14,391 nt of DNA from Thiohalobacter sp. (GTDB lineage Bacteria > Pseudomonadota > Gammaproteobacteria > DSM-19610). The stretch spans positions 1-14,391 of the forward strand of contig JALWRY010000346.1 of assembly GCA_027080445.1 (NCBI GenBank). Reading direction: 5' to 3'. Positions 7,040-14,391 of this stretch are shown one piece after another. The notes under the pieces were generated by a model, which ran no database searches, was not told the origin of the DNA, and saw only the letters and a program-made list of their open reading frames with translations. The number at the start of each line of letters is the position of its first letter. Position 1 is the first letter of the stretch. The translations under genes and the position numbers were made by a program.

Positions 7040-8176
7040 TTATTCCAGCCGTTTGCCGGCTTTGCGCCGCACCAGCATGAGAAAGATGAATGCCATCAGG
7101 GCAAGTGCCGCCGCGTTCGGCAGGATAACCGCCCACACATTCCCGGCCAGGAACACGGTTTGCAGAATGGCGACAAAATAACGCGCCGGGATGAGATGGG
7201 TCAGCCACTGAATGGCGGTTGGCATGGAGTTGATGTCAAAGATAAAGCCCGACAGGATAAAGGCCGGCAGGAAGGTTACGATGATGGCAACCTGGCCGGC
7301 AACAAACTGGTTTTTCGCGACAATGGAAATCAACAGGCCCATGGCCAGTGCGACCAGCATGAACAGTGCCGAGGCGGCCAGCAACACCAGGAAGGAACCG
7401 CGCAAGGGTACGTCGAACTGCCAGACGGCCATGGCGACAGTTAGCAGCATGCCGCCCATACCCAGGATGAAGTAGGGGATGAGTTTGCCCATCAACAACT
7501 CGCGAATATGGATCGGGGTCACCAGCAGGGCTTCCATCGTGCCGCGTTCCCATTCGCGTGCAACCACCAGCGCGGTCAGCAGTGCGCCGATGAGTGTCAT
7601 GATGACAGCGACCAGGCCAGGTACCAGGAAGTCGCGGCTGCGTACGGCCGGGTTGAACCATACACGCTGCTCCAGTGCGATCGGGAAAGCCTGCGGCAGC
7701 CCGCGGCGCTCGCTGTAGTGGGTCAGCCAGGTCTGCCAGGCGCCGAGGATATAGCCTTCGGTAATCCGTGCCTGGTTGGCGTCCACGCCGTTGACGATCA
7801 CACCTATCGGTGCACCCGAACCATTGTGCAGGCGGTGGCTGAAATCACTTTGCATCCATACGATGCCATCGATCTCACGTTGCCGCATGGCCTGCTCGGC
7901 TTTCTGGATGGTGTGAAATGTCACGGGAACAAAGTAGTCGGACTGGGCGAACGCCGCACGGATATCGCTGGTGACACTGTCCGGGGTTTCGATCACGAAA
8001 CCGATACGAACGTCTTTTGCATCCAGTGATACGCCATAGCCAAACAGTAATAACATGACGACCGGCAGGATAAAGGCAATGGCGATGCTGGAGGGGTCGC
8101 GCAGGATTTGCAGGCTTTCCTTGCGTACCATGCCGATCAGCCGCCGGTGCGAAAGCTGTGCCTTTGTCGCTGACAT
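7040..8176 (-). CDS. ybhS: ABC-2 type permease, YbhS-like
   Basis: A 378-aa inner-membrane permease (E. coli YbhS is 377 aa). The N-terminus holds RKESLQILRDPSSIAIAFIL and a first helix, followed by a periplasmic domain (about 50-170) and a C-terminal block of five helices. The conserved turn VVAREWERGTMEALLVTPI, and SMPTAIQWLTHLIPARYFVA near the end, are typical of YhhJ/YbhS-type ABC-2 permeases. Its ATG shares one base with the TGA of the ATPase gene (TGATG at 8174-8178), which implies translational coupling. The next permease begins 5 nt after its stop. With that gene it would form the heterodimeric transmembrane part of the exporter. Confidence 0.92.
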   Translation of the reverse strand: MSATKAQLSHRRLIGMVRKESLQILRDPSSIAIAFILPVVMLLLFGYGVSLDAKDVRIGFVIETPDSVTSDIRAAFAQSDYFVPVTFHTIQKAEQAMRQREIDGIVWMQSDFSHRLHNGSGAPIGVIVNGVDANQARITEGYILGAWQTWLTHYSERRGLPQAFPIALEQRVWFNPAVRSRDFLVPGLVAVIMTLIGALLTALVVAREWERGTMEALLVTPIHIRELLMGKLIPYFILGMGGMLLTVAMAVWQFDVPLRGSFLVLLAASALFMLVALAMGLLISIVAKNQFVAGQVAIIVTFLPAFILSGFIFDINSMPTAIQWLTHLIPARYFVAILQTVFLAGNVWAVILPNAAALALMAFIFLMLVRRKAGKRLE

Positions 8177-9921
8177 CAGGCAGCCGCCTCCCGCTGCTGG
8201 TGCTGTTCGATCAGGGCGATAAAGGCGTCTTCCATGCTGGCTTCTTCTTCACCGGTTTTATGGAAGCGCGCGCGCAGCTGCTCCGGGGAATCTTCGGCCA
8301 GCACTTCACCGTCGGCCATGATCACCAGCCGGTCGCAATAGTTGGCTTCATCCATAAAGTGGGTGGTGACCAGTACGGTGACGCCGGATTCCGCCAGCGC
8401 ATTGATGTGCCACCAGAACTCGCGCCGCGCCAGCGGGTCCACGCCGGACGTGGGTTCGTCGAGGAACAGGATCTCCGGTCGGTGCATGAGCGCGGCGGCC
8501 AGCGCCAGCCGTTGCTTGAAGCCCAATGGCAGGGTCAGTGCGGCGCTGCCGGCAAAAGGTGTCAGTTCAAAGTCATCCATCGACGCCCTGATACGTTCGC
8601 GCTTTACCTTGCCGGAAAGCCCGTAGGCACTGGCGAAGAAATTCAGGTTCTCCTGTACGGACAGGTTGCCATACAGGGAAAAGCGTTGCGCCATGTAGCC
8701 AATACGTGCGCGCGCCTGTGATGCCGCACTGCGCAGGTCCACGCCGGCGACGCGTACGCTGCCGGAAGAAACCGGCAACAGTCCGCACAGCATGCGGAAG
8801 GTGGTCGACTTGCCGGCGCCGTTGGCGCCCAGCAGACCGAAGATTTCACCGCGCTTCACATCAAAGCTGACCTTGTTCACGGCAATGAAGTCGCCGAAGT
8901 AACGACTCAGTTCACTTGCCTGGATCACCGCATTGTCGTCACTGGAAGGCGATTGCGGAGGTGTACTGGTCAGGGTGGAGGGCGTGAGTTTGTGTTGCTG
9001 CAAGCGGGCAATAAAGGCGTCTTCGAAACGTGGTGCAACCGCTTCGATATGCGCCCCGGGCAAACCGGCGATGAGTGTGTCGGGCGGTGTGTGACTGTCG
9101 TGGGTGACAACACGTACCTGGCGTCCTTCAGTGAGTGCATCCAGTACCGCCGGGTTGAGGTCGAGTTGTTGTTGCAGGCGCCGTTTGCCCAATGCGGCGT
9201 GTACTGCCCACACGCGGCCCTGCATGGGAGCGCTGAAGTCGGCAGGCTTCTGCTGGCCGAGCAGTTTGCCTTCGTGTAACAGGATGACATCGTCGCAGCG
9301 TTCCGCCTCGTCGAGGTAGGCGGTGCTGAGCAGCACGCTCATGTGCTGTTCTTTCACCTGGCGGTAGACTATGGCCCAGAGTTCGCGTCGCGATACCGGG
9401 TCGACGCCGACAGTCGGTTCATCCAGCAACAGGACTTCAGGCCGGCTGATCAGGGTACAGGCCAGTCCCAGTTTCTGCTTCATGCCCCCGGACAGGCGGC
9501 CGGCGAGGCGTGCCGTGAAGGGCGCAAGCCCGGTCATGCGCATCAGTTCCCGGTGGCGCGCGTCGCGTTCAGCGGGTGGCACACCCTGCAGGTCGGCGTA
9601 CAGGTCGAGGTTTTCCTGTACGCTGAGATCCTCATAGAGCCCGAACCGCTGCGGCATATAGCCGATACGCGATTGCACCTGCAGCGAGGCTTCGCGCATG
9701 TCCTCGCCCAGTACGTGGATATCGCCGGTATCGGGCAGTAACAGTCCGGCGGCAATGCGCATCAGTGTGGTCTTTCCGGCGCCGTCCGGGCCAATCAGGC
9801 CCGTCACCTTGCCGCGTCCGACCTGCAGTGTCAGTTGGTCCAGTGCAACAACCGGACGTGCGCCGGCAAAGGATTTACTCAGCCCGGTGAACTGGATGGC
9901 GGGTGATGTGGCCTCGCTCAT
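8176..9921 (-). CDS. ybhF: Tandem-NBD ABC ATPase, YbhF-like
   Basis: A 581-aa protein with two nucleotide-binding domains in one chain (E. coli YbhF is 578 aa); it lacks the fused permease found in RbbA. In this numbering NBD1 has Walker A GPDGAGKT at 44-51, signature RLSGGMKQ near 142-149 and Walker B LLLDEPTVGVDP. NBD2 has Walker A GANGAGKS near 365-372, an altered signature LPLGFKQ (from 464) and Walker B LFLDEPTSGVDP. The H-loop is STAYLDEA in NBD1 (His replaced by Ala) but TTHFMDEA in NBD2. It powers the exporter from the cytoplasmic side. An earlier TTG (9936) is in frame, but the ATG at 9921 overlaps the preceding stop as ATGA, the normal coupled arrangement, so it is preferred. Confidence 0.93.
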   Translation of the reverse strand: MSEATSPAIQFTGLSKSFAGARPVVALDQLTLQVGRGKVTGLIGPDGAGKTTLMRIAAGLLLPDTGDIHVLGEDMREASLQVQSRIGYMPQRFGLYEDLSVQENLDLYADLQGVPPAERDARHRELMRMTGLAPFTARLAGRLSGGMKQKLGLACTLISRPEVLLLDEPTVGVDPVSRRELWAIVYRQVKEQHMSVLLSTAYLDEAERCDDVILLHEGKLLGQQKPADFSAPMQGRVWAVHAALGKRRLQQQLDLNPAVLDALTEGRQVRVVTHDSHTPPDTLIAGLPGAHIEAVAPRFEDAFIARLQQHKLTPSTLTSTPPQSPSSDDNAVIQASELSRYFGDFIAVNKVSFDVKRGEIFGLLGANGAGKSTTFRMLCGLLPVSSGSVRVAGVDLRSAASQARARIGYMAQRFSLYGNLSVQENLNFFASAYGLSGKVKRERIRASMDDFELTPFAGSAALTLPLGFKQRLALAAALMHRPEILFLDEPTSGVDPLARREFWWHINALAESGVTVLVTTHFMDEANYCDRLVIMADGEVLAEDSPEQLRARFHKTGEEEASMEDAFIALIEQHQQREAAA

Positions 9922-10964
9922 TTCGACGCTGCACAACCGGAGGGCGGGGTGCCGGTTTGTGGCGTTACGGTATCCAGCACCACGGTCGCGGGCATGCCGA
10001 GACGTAAACTGTCATCAGGGTTACAGGCATACACCCAGACCTGGTAGACCAGCCGGGTGCGCAGTGCGGGGGTTTCGACATTTCTGGGGGTGAACTCCGC
10101 CGTCGGCGAGATGTAACCCACCCAGCCCGGGTAGGTTTTGCCCGGGTAACTGTCGCTGCTGATCTGTGCCGGCATACCCGGCACGACCTTGCCCAGGCGG
10201 GTTTCCGGTACATAGGTGCGTATCCATACCGGTTCCAGCTTTGCCACAGTAAACACCGGCCGTGTCGGTGAGGCGATATCCCCGGGTTCCAGGATGCGTG
10301 AACGAATGATGCCATTGGCGGGGGCAAGCAGCTGGCAGTCGGCCAGGTTCTTGCGCGCAATGTTCAACTGGGCCGCGATGCGGGCCACATTGGCCCGGGC
10401 GGCTGCAATGGTTTCCTTGCGCGGTCCTTCCTGTGCCAGCGACAGGGCCTCTTTGGCAGCATCCAGGGTGGCCCGCGCCACGTCCAGTTTGCTGCGGGCA
10501 TCGTCGAGATTCTGTTGTGGCGAGACCTTGTCGTGTACCAGTTTCTGTACACGCTTGTAGGTCAGCCGGGCATCGACCACGCCGGCTTGCGCCGCGGCGA
10601 CATCCGCTTTGGCCTTGCGGATTTCCTGGGGGCGGCTACCGGCCTCCAGTTCCTCGAGTTGCTGCTGTGCCTGCTCCAGCTGTGCTTCCAGTTCCTGTAC
10701 CGTCGCTTCGAAACGTGTGGTATCGAGGCGCCCCAGCGGCTGACCCCGGGTGACATGCTCGCCTTCATTGACGTTCAGTTCGGCGATGCGATCCTGGACC
10801 ATGAAGGCGAGTTGCACCTCCCGCATGTCCACGTTGCCATACAGGGTCAGTGTACCGGGTTCTTCATTACCCTGACGCCAGTGCCGGTAAGCGGCTGCCG
10901 AGGCGGCGCCAAGCACGATGAGCACGATCAGGATCCGTAGCATGCGTTTTTTGTTCACTGCCAT
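9918..10964 (-). CDS. ybhG: HlyD-family membrane-fusion protein, YbhG-like
   Basis: A 348-aa periplasmic adaptor (E. coli YbhG is 332 aa). One uncleaved N-terminal membrane anchor (residues 8-26) precedes a biotinyl-lipoyl half (GNVDMREVQLAF ... VNEGEHVTRGQPLGRLDTTR). A long alpha-hairpin coiled coil follows, rich in Gln, Glu and Ala (about 85-205), then the second lipoyl half (LAPANGIIRSRILEPGDIAS) and a beta-barrel region with SPTAEFTPRNVETP, typical of this subfamily. It would link the two ABC permeases to an outer-membrane channel; no TolC-like gene is in the window. It is the first gene of the four-gene operon. AAAGG stands at suitable distance before its ATG. Its stop overlaps the ATPase start by 4 nt (ATGA). 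The TetR-type regulator next to the E. coli operon is not seen here. Confidence 0.93.
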   Translation of the reverse strand: MAVNKKRMLRILIVLIVLGAASAAAYRHWRQGNEEPGTLTLYGNVDMREVQLAFMVQDRIAELNVNEGEHVTRGQPLGRLDTTRFEATVQELEAQLEQAQQQLEELEAGSRPQEIRKAKADVAAAQAGVVDARLTYKRVQKLVHDKVSPQQNLDDARSKLDVARATLDAAKEALSLAQEGPRKETIAAARANVARIAAQLNIARKNLADCQLLAPANGIIRSRILEPGDIASPTRPVFTVAKLEPVWIRTYVPETRLGKVVPGMPAQISSDSYPGKTYPGWVGYISPTAEFTPRNVETPALRTRLVYQVWVYACNPDDSLRLGMPATVVLDTVTPQTGTPPSGCAASK

Positions 10965-10989
10965 AAGTTATTGCCTTTACGTGAAGTTT

Positions 10990-11000
10990 TAGACAGTCTA
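10990..11000. promoter_or_regulatory. 11-bp palindrome upstream of the exporter operon
   Basis: TAGAC and GTCTA flank a single central base, 25 bp upstream of the ybhG-like start codon. A GGAATTCC palindrome lies at 11003-11010. The position fits an operator, but an 11-bp palindrome can occur by chance and no regulator gene is nearby. Confidence 0.3.
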
Positions 11001-11065
11001 GCGGAATTCCAGCAGGTCTGTCTGTCACTTGTCGGACAGTTGCCTGTGGAGTGGTTGCTTGCCCC

Positions 11066-11093
11066 GTGAAGCAATCTCCATGCTACGGATCAA
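11066..11093 (+). repeat. Left arm of a 28-bp perfect inverted repeat
   Basis: These 28 bases, beginning GTGAAGCAATCTCC, are the exact reverse complement of 11646-11673. The motif belongs to the common bacterial repeat type containing GCAATCTCC near CATTGCGAG. The two arms bracket 552 bp holding other repeats. Confidence 0.8.
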
Positions 11094-11096
11094 GCA

Positions 11097-11287
11097 TTGG
11101 CTTGTCGGGCTTTTTCGGTTCAACGGTTTGCCCGCTGCGCGGGTTCCCTGCGCTTCTCGCAAAACGCGGCGTTCGCCCAAACTCGCGGTTTATGCTACGC
11201 ATAAACCCCTCAAACAGGGCTCTCTTCTTCCGCGTTTTGCTGCGATGCTCGGCGGTACCGATTCACCGAAAAAGCCCGACAAGCCAA
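11097..11287. repeat. 191-bp multi-stem palindromic element (MITE-like)
   Basis: The ends are 23-bp perfect inverted repeats (11097-11119 and 11265-11287, left arm beginning TTGGCTTGTCGGGC). Inside are an 11-bp inverted pair, GCAAAACGCGG (11159-11169) with CCGCGTTTTGC (11230-11240), and an apical hairpin GGTTTATGC-TAC-GCATAAACC (11187-11207). A side hairpin CCCGC-TGC-GCGGG lies at 11131-11143. The nested symmetry suggests a folded mobile palindrome without its own transposase. No clear target duplication is seen. Confidence 0.7.
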
Positions 11288-11334
11288 CGCTCCAGCCTTT
11301 GTGGCAGATTCCAGGTGACGGTAAACCTACCTAC

Positions 11335-11360
11335 CGTCATTCTGGCGCAGGCCGGAATCC
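11335..11360. repeat. Half-unit of the REP-like repeat
   Basis: CGTCATTCTGGCGCAGG runs into CCGGAATCC; ATTCTGG (11339-11345) pairs with CCGGAAT (11352-11358), with one G-T pair. It resembles one hairpin of the two-hairpin repeat at 3196-3264. Confidence 0.6.
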
Positions 11361-11414
11361 ATGCGTGAAGTCGCGGAAATGTATCGCATTCGTATGTCCT
11401 GAGACGACACTTGG

Positions 11415-11569
11415 CCGTCATTGCGAGGAGCGACAGCGACGTGGCAATCTCCCAATGTCCCCGCGTTTGTTTCAACTTACCTGTAGCGTTAAGAGATTGC
11501 CGCGCTTTGCTCGCGCCCTGAAGGATGGCGAAGACATCCTGAGGAAGTACTCTTGGGGTGCAATGACGG
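11415..11569. repeat. 155-bp inverted repeat element of the CATTGCGAGGAGCGA type
   Basis: CCGTCATTGC at 11415-11424 and GCAATGACGG at 11560-11569 are perfect terminal inverted repeats; GGCAATCTC (11443-11451) and GAGATTGCC (11493-11501) form an inner pair. In the usual form of this repeat the second half runs straight from GCTCGC into AATGACGG. Here about 45 bp (roughly 11515-11559) intervene. Confidence 0.65.
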
Positions 11570-11645
11570 GAGGTGGCCGTAATTTGACATTTTCCTGTCG
11601 GCTGTAAGCGGCAACTATATTTCAACAATCTTTAACGGGAAGTGA

Positions 11646-11673
11646 TTGATCCGTAGCATGGAGATTGCTTCAC
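11646..11673 (-). repeat. Right arm of the 28-bp perfect inverted repeat
   Basis: Exact reverse complement of 11066-11093. It continues into TGCGTTCGCAATGA, so the arm plus flank (to 11686) reads as one half of a CATTGCGAACGCAG...GCAATCTCC repeat. Confidence 0.8.
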
Positions 11674-11686
11674 TGCGTTCGCAATG

Positions 11687-11853
11687 AAGAATTGTTATCT
11701 AGAGTTGCTCTTGTATTCGGTTTATTATGCCTGTTTAACGAAATATTAATGTTTGTAGTGTTAATGTAGCCGCGCCTTAAATCAAGGTGGCGGTTTACTG
11801 ACGCTGTGTAGGCAGCAGGCTTTCCGGTTATTCCAGTTTCAGGGCGGGGTGTA
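11687..11853 (+). promoter_or_regulatory. AT-rich trkH upstream region with a hairpin
   Basis: The segment 11687-11765 is AT-rich relative to its surroundings and is the likely promoter zone of trkH. A TATTAT box lies at 11723-11728, but no -35 at correct spacing is clear. An interrupted hairpin follows at 11770-11793: CCGC-G-CCTT pairs with AAGG-TG-GCGG around an AAATC loop. It lies about 60 bp before the start codon and could be a leader structure or a regulator site. Confidence 0.35.
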
Positions 11854-13305
11854 GTGGGTCTTTATCGTTCCATGCGCGTGGTCGGGGTTTTAGTGCTGGC
11901 GTACAGCTTGAGCATGCTGCCGCCGGCCCTGGTATCGCTGTGGTACAGGGATGGCGAGGTAGAGCATTTCGGTATTGCCCTGCTGGCCATTTCAGCCGTC
12001 GGCTTGTTGATTATGCAGGTGGCCGGTAAACGAGGCGCCAATAAAAGCCTGCGGCGGCGTGACGGTTTTATTGTCGTGGTATTTTTCTGGGTGGTACTCA
12101 GCATGCTGGGTGCTATCCCGTTGATGCTTGGCACCCACATGGGCTTCGTCGATGCCTTGTTCGAGGCCGTGTCCGGCTTTACCACGACCGGTTCGACAGT
12201 GATTGTCGGGCTGGATGGCTTGCCGCCTTCCATCCTGTATTACCGGCAGCAGTTGCAATGGCTGGGGGGCATGGGCCTGGTGGTGCTGGCAATCGCCGTG
12301 TTGCCCATGCTGGGTATCGGTGGTGCGCAACTGTATCGCGCAGAAACGCCGGGACCAGGCAAGGAAGAAAAGATTGCACCGCGGCTGGTGCAGGGTGCGC
12401 GGGCCCTGTGGATGATTTATGTCGGCCTGACGGTGTTGTGTGCGGCAGCCTACTGGCTGGCCGGTATGTCGGTGTTCGAGGCGGTGGCGCACAGTTTTTC
12501 CACGGTATCCACGGGGGGGTTTTCCACCCACGACGCCAGCCTGGGCTATTTCGACAGCTCGGCGATCGAGCTGGTAGCCACCCTGTTTATGCTGCTCAGT
12601 GGCATCAATTTCGGTGTGCATTACATGGCGCTGAGTGAACGTAACCCGATGCACTACTTTCAGGATACCGAGGTACGCAGCTACTTCATCATTGTTGCGG
12701 TGTTGTTGCTGGTCATTTTCTCGACCCTGACAGTAACTGGTGTATACCAGGGTTTTTGGCATGCAGTGATGGATGCGGGTTTCGAGGTGGTGTCGGTCCT
12801 TACCAGTACCGGCTTCGGTGAGGCGGATTTTTCAAAATGGCCGCTGTTCCTGCCACCCCTGCTGATTTTCACCAGTTTTATCGGCGGTTGCGGTGGTTCC
12901 ACGGCGGGTGGAATCAAGGTGTTGCGTATTGTGTTGTTGTTCAAACAGGGTGTACGTGAAGCCATGAGTTTAATGCATCCGCACGCGGTCCGGCCGATCA
13001 AGATCGGTGGCCGTGTGGTGAAGAACCGCACGGTACAGTCGGTGTGGGGATTTTTTTCGATGTATCTGTTTGTGTTTGTGGTGCTGACGCTGTTGATGAT
13101 GGCGGCGGGACTGGACCAGGTTAGTGCGTTCTCGGCTGTAGCGACCACCATTAACAACATGGGACCTGGCCTGGGTGAAGTGGCGTATACCTTCTCCACC
13201 GTGAGTGACCCGGTCAAACTGCTGGCGGTGATTGCCATGCTGTTGGGGCGGCTGGAAATCTTCACACTACTGGTGTTGTTGAGTCCACGCTTCTGGCTGG
13301 AGTAA
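11854..13305 (+). CDS. trkH: Trk-type potassium uptake protein TrkH
   Basis: A 483-aa inner-membrane K+ channel subunit, the same length as E. coli TrkH. The four pore-loop filters are present: SGFTTTGST (near 107-115), STVSTGGFSTHD (near 218-229), LTSTGFGEAD (near 322-331) and INNMGPGLGE (near 434-443). SFIGGCGGSTAGGIKVLRI, WPLFLPPLL and the C-terminal LGRLEIFTLLVLLSPRFW are typical. TrkH carries K+ across the membrane and is gated by the cytoplasmic nucleotide-binding protein TrkA, which is not in this window; in gammaproteobacteria trkA is often elsewhere. The GTG at 11854 has AGGGCGGGG (11841-11849) before it and gives the family N-terminus; the ATG at 11872 is a weaker alternative. A SulP gene follows after 32 bp and is probably co-transcribed. 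Confidence 0.96.
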   Translation: MGLYRSMRVVGVLVLAYSLSMLPPALVSLWYRDGEVEHFGIALLAISAVGLLIMQVAGKRGANKSLRRRDGFIVVVFFWVVLSMLGAIPLMLGTHMGFVDALFEAVSGFTTTGSTVIVGLDGLPPSILYYRQQLQWLGGMGLVVLAIAVLPMLGIGGAQLYRAETPGPGKEEKIAPRLVQGARALWMIYVGLTVLCAAAYWLAGMSVFEAVAHSFSTVSTGGFSTHDASLGYFDSSAIELVATLFMLLSGINFGVHYMALSERNPMHYFQDTEVRSYFIIVAVLLLVIFSTLTVTGVYQGFWHAVMDAGFEVVSVLTSTGFGEADFSKWPLFLPPLLIFTSFIGGCGGSTAGGIKVLRIVLLFKQGVREAMSLMHPHAVRPIKIGGRVVKNRTVQSVWGFFSMYLFVFVVLTLLMMAAGLDQVSAFSAVATTINNMGPGLGEVAYTFSTVSDPVKLLAVIAMLLGRLEIFTLLVLLSPRFWLE

Positions 13306-13337
13306 ACGATTTTGACTTTATTAAATCCGGAGTTTGA

Positions 13338-14391
13338 ATGAATCAGAAAATCGTGCCTGGAAAATACAGGCGTTTTTTCCCTTTCCTGGTCTGGGGGCCA
13401 AAGCTCGACAGGCAGACGGTGCGGACCGATTTTCTTGCCGGACTGACTGGCGCTATTGTGGTGCTTCCACAGGGGGTGGCGTTTGCGACCATCGCCGGAA
13501 TGCCGCCGGAGTATGGCCTGTATGCCGGTATGGTGCCGGCCATTATTGCCGCCTTGTTCGGTTCGTCCTGGCACCTGGTTTCGGGACCGACAACGGCGGC
13601 ATCGATCGTGCTGTTTTCTTCCCTGAGCGCGCTCGCAGCGCCCGGCAGCGCCGAGTATGTGTCACTGGCGTTGACGCTGACCTTTATGGTGGGCGTGATC
13701 GAACTCGCACTGGGCTTCGCACGCATGGGCGCACTGGTCAATTTTATCTCGCACTCGGTGATTGTCGGTTTTACCGCCGGGGCGGCGATCCTTATCGCCA
13801 GCAAGCAGCTGAAGAATTTCTTCGGCGTCCCCATCGAGCGTGGCGGGCACCTGCATGATGTGATGATCCAGTTCTGGCACCAGGTCCCCCACATCAACGG
13901 CTATGTCACCCTGGTGGCTTTTTGTACCTTGTTGTCCGGGATAATTATCCAGCGTTTCTGGCCGAAATTGCCCCACCTGATTATCGCCATGATATTTGGC
14001 AGCCTGGTCGGGGTGTGGCTGAACCAGCGCTTCGGTGTCGATGTGACCGGGATCACCACGGTGGGTGCCTTGCCACAGACATTGCCGCCCCTGTCCTCCC
14101 CGGACTTCTCCCTGGAAACTATCAGGCACCTTGCCACACCGGCGCTTGCGGTTACCCTGTTTGCACTGACTGAAGCGGTTTCCATCGGGCGTTCACTCGG
14201 CGCACGCAGTGGACAGCGGATTGACGGGAACCAGGAGTTTATCGGTCAGGGGCTGTCGAATGTGTTTGGCAGCTTCTTTTCCGGTTATGTCGCAACCGGT
14301 TCGTTTAACCGCAGTGGCCTGAATTACCAGGCCGGCGCAAAGACACCGCTGGCGGCGATGTTTGCGGGTTTATTGCTCATCATCATCGTGT
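13338..14391 (+). CDS. SulP family anion transporter (C-terminus off window)
   Basis: Open for 351 codons to the right edge. The ATG at 13338 has GGAG (13329-13332) 5 nt upstream. The N-terminal half shows the SulP signature: FLAGLTGAIVVLPQGVAFAT, IAGMPPEYGLYAGMVPAI and VSGPTTAASIVLFSSL. Further on are FISHSVIVGFTAGAAILIA and the later TEAVSIGRSLGARSGQRIDG and NVFGSFFSGYVATGSFNRSG. SulP proteins move sulfate, bicarbonate or dicarboxylates, usually with Na+ or H+. The normal C-terminal STAS domain would lie beyond the window. It follows trkH after 32 bp with no terminator, so co-transcription is likely. The substrate cannot be fixed from what is visible; sulfate and bicarbonate are the main candidates. 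Confidence 0.93.
   Translation, partial: MNQKIVPGKYRRFFPFLVWGPKLDRQTVRTDFLAGLTGAIVVLPQGVAFATIAGMPPEYGLYAGMVPAIIAALFGSSWHLVSGPTTAASIVLFSSLSALAAPGSAEYVSLALTLTFMVGVIELALGFARMGALVNFISHSVIVGFTAGAAILIASKQLKNFFGVPIERGGHLHDVMIQFWHQVPHINGYVTLVAFCTLLSGIIIQRFWPKLPHLIIAMIFGSLVGVWLNQRFGVDVTGITTVGALPQTLPPLSSPDFSLETIRHLATPALAVTLFALTEAVSIGRSLGARSGQRIDGNQEFIGQGLSNVFGSFFSGYVATGSFNRSGLNYQAGAKTPLAAMFAGLLLIIIV

Larger units (their letters stand above)
11001..11853. other. Long non-coding region built of inverted repeats
   Basis: This stretch of about 850 bp separates the divergent exporter operon and trkH. ORFs in it translate to strings typical of dispersed repeats (for example CEERQRRGNLPM) and none has a ribosome site or recognisable domain. 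It holds at least four repeat units, listed separately, and an AT-rich segment before trkH. Confidence 0.7.

Noticed and set aside
7035..7208. Upstream extension of the YbhR-like permease
   Set aside because: It overlaps the end of the YbhS-like gene; the ATG at 7034 gives the family length and a typical N-terminus.
9922..9936. TTG start for the ATPase
   Set aside because: The ATG at 9921 overlaps the preceding stop as ATGA, the standard coupled start.
11029..11607. 192-codon open frame in the repeat region
   Set aside because: It runs across three different repeat units, has no ribosome site or domain, and its translation is the usual repeat by-product.
11066..11673. Repeats as a CRISPR array or insertion sequence
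   Set aside because: Repeats are inverted and of different families with no regular spacing, and no transposase or cas gene is present.
11992..12762. 256-codon antisense frame inside trkH
   Set aside because: Gln/His-rich low-quality translation opposite a confident TrkH sequence.
12681..13574. Long antisense frame (297 codons) across trkH and the SulP start
   Set aside because: It lies opposite two well-supported genes, shows no recognisable domain, and reflects their codon bias.

Overview
The window looks like chromosomal sequence from a fairly GC-rich gammaproteobacterium. This rests on the E. coli-type TrkH (483 aa), the four-gene YbhG-F-S-R-type exporter and the dispersed palindromic repeats. 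I cannot place it below class level. No phage, plasmid, transposase, CRISPR, tRNA or rRNA gene is visible.

Layout from left to right: (1) minus strand, 1-1300, the N-terminal part of a membrane sensor: signal peptide, PhnD-like periplasmic binding domain, one TM helix, coiled coil and start of a GAF domain; its output domain lies off the left edge. (2) Divergent from it, 1471-2709, an NhaP-like CPA1 Na+/H+ antiporter, followed by a hairpin and a 127-aa protein of unknown function. (3) 3196-3264, a two-hairpin REP-like repeat, then a two-gene c-di-GMP unit: DUF3391/HD-GYP protein and GGDEF-EAL protein. The HD-GYP lacks two metal-ligand histidines. The GGDEF is degenerate but its EAL domain looks active. 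(4) Minus strand, 10964 down to 5925, a tightly coupled YbhG-F-S-R-type exporter operon (membrane-fusion protein, double ATPase, two ABC-2 permeases). Its last gene overlaps the end of the EAL gene by 47 bp, tail to tail. (5) 11001-11853, an 850-bp non-coding stretch made largely of nested inverted repeats. (6) trkH and a SulP-type anion transporter, probably one operon, the second cut by the right edge.

The common theme is membrane transport and envelope signalling: Na+/H+ exchange, K+ uptake, anion transport, an exporter, a periplasmic ligand sensor and c-di-GMP turnover. The observations most worth following are the apparently metal-site-deficient HD-GYP protein coupled to an EAL phosphodiesterase with no sensor domain, and the nest of palindromic elements at 11055-11690. 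I found no clear sign of a wholly new multi-gene system.
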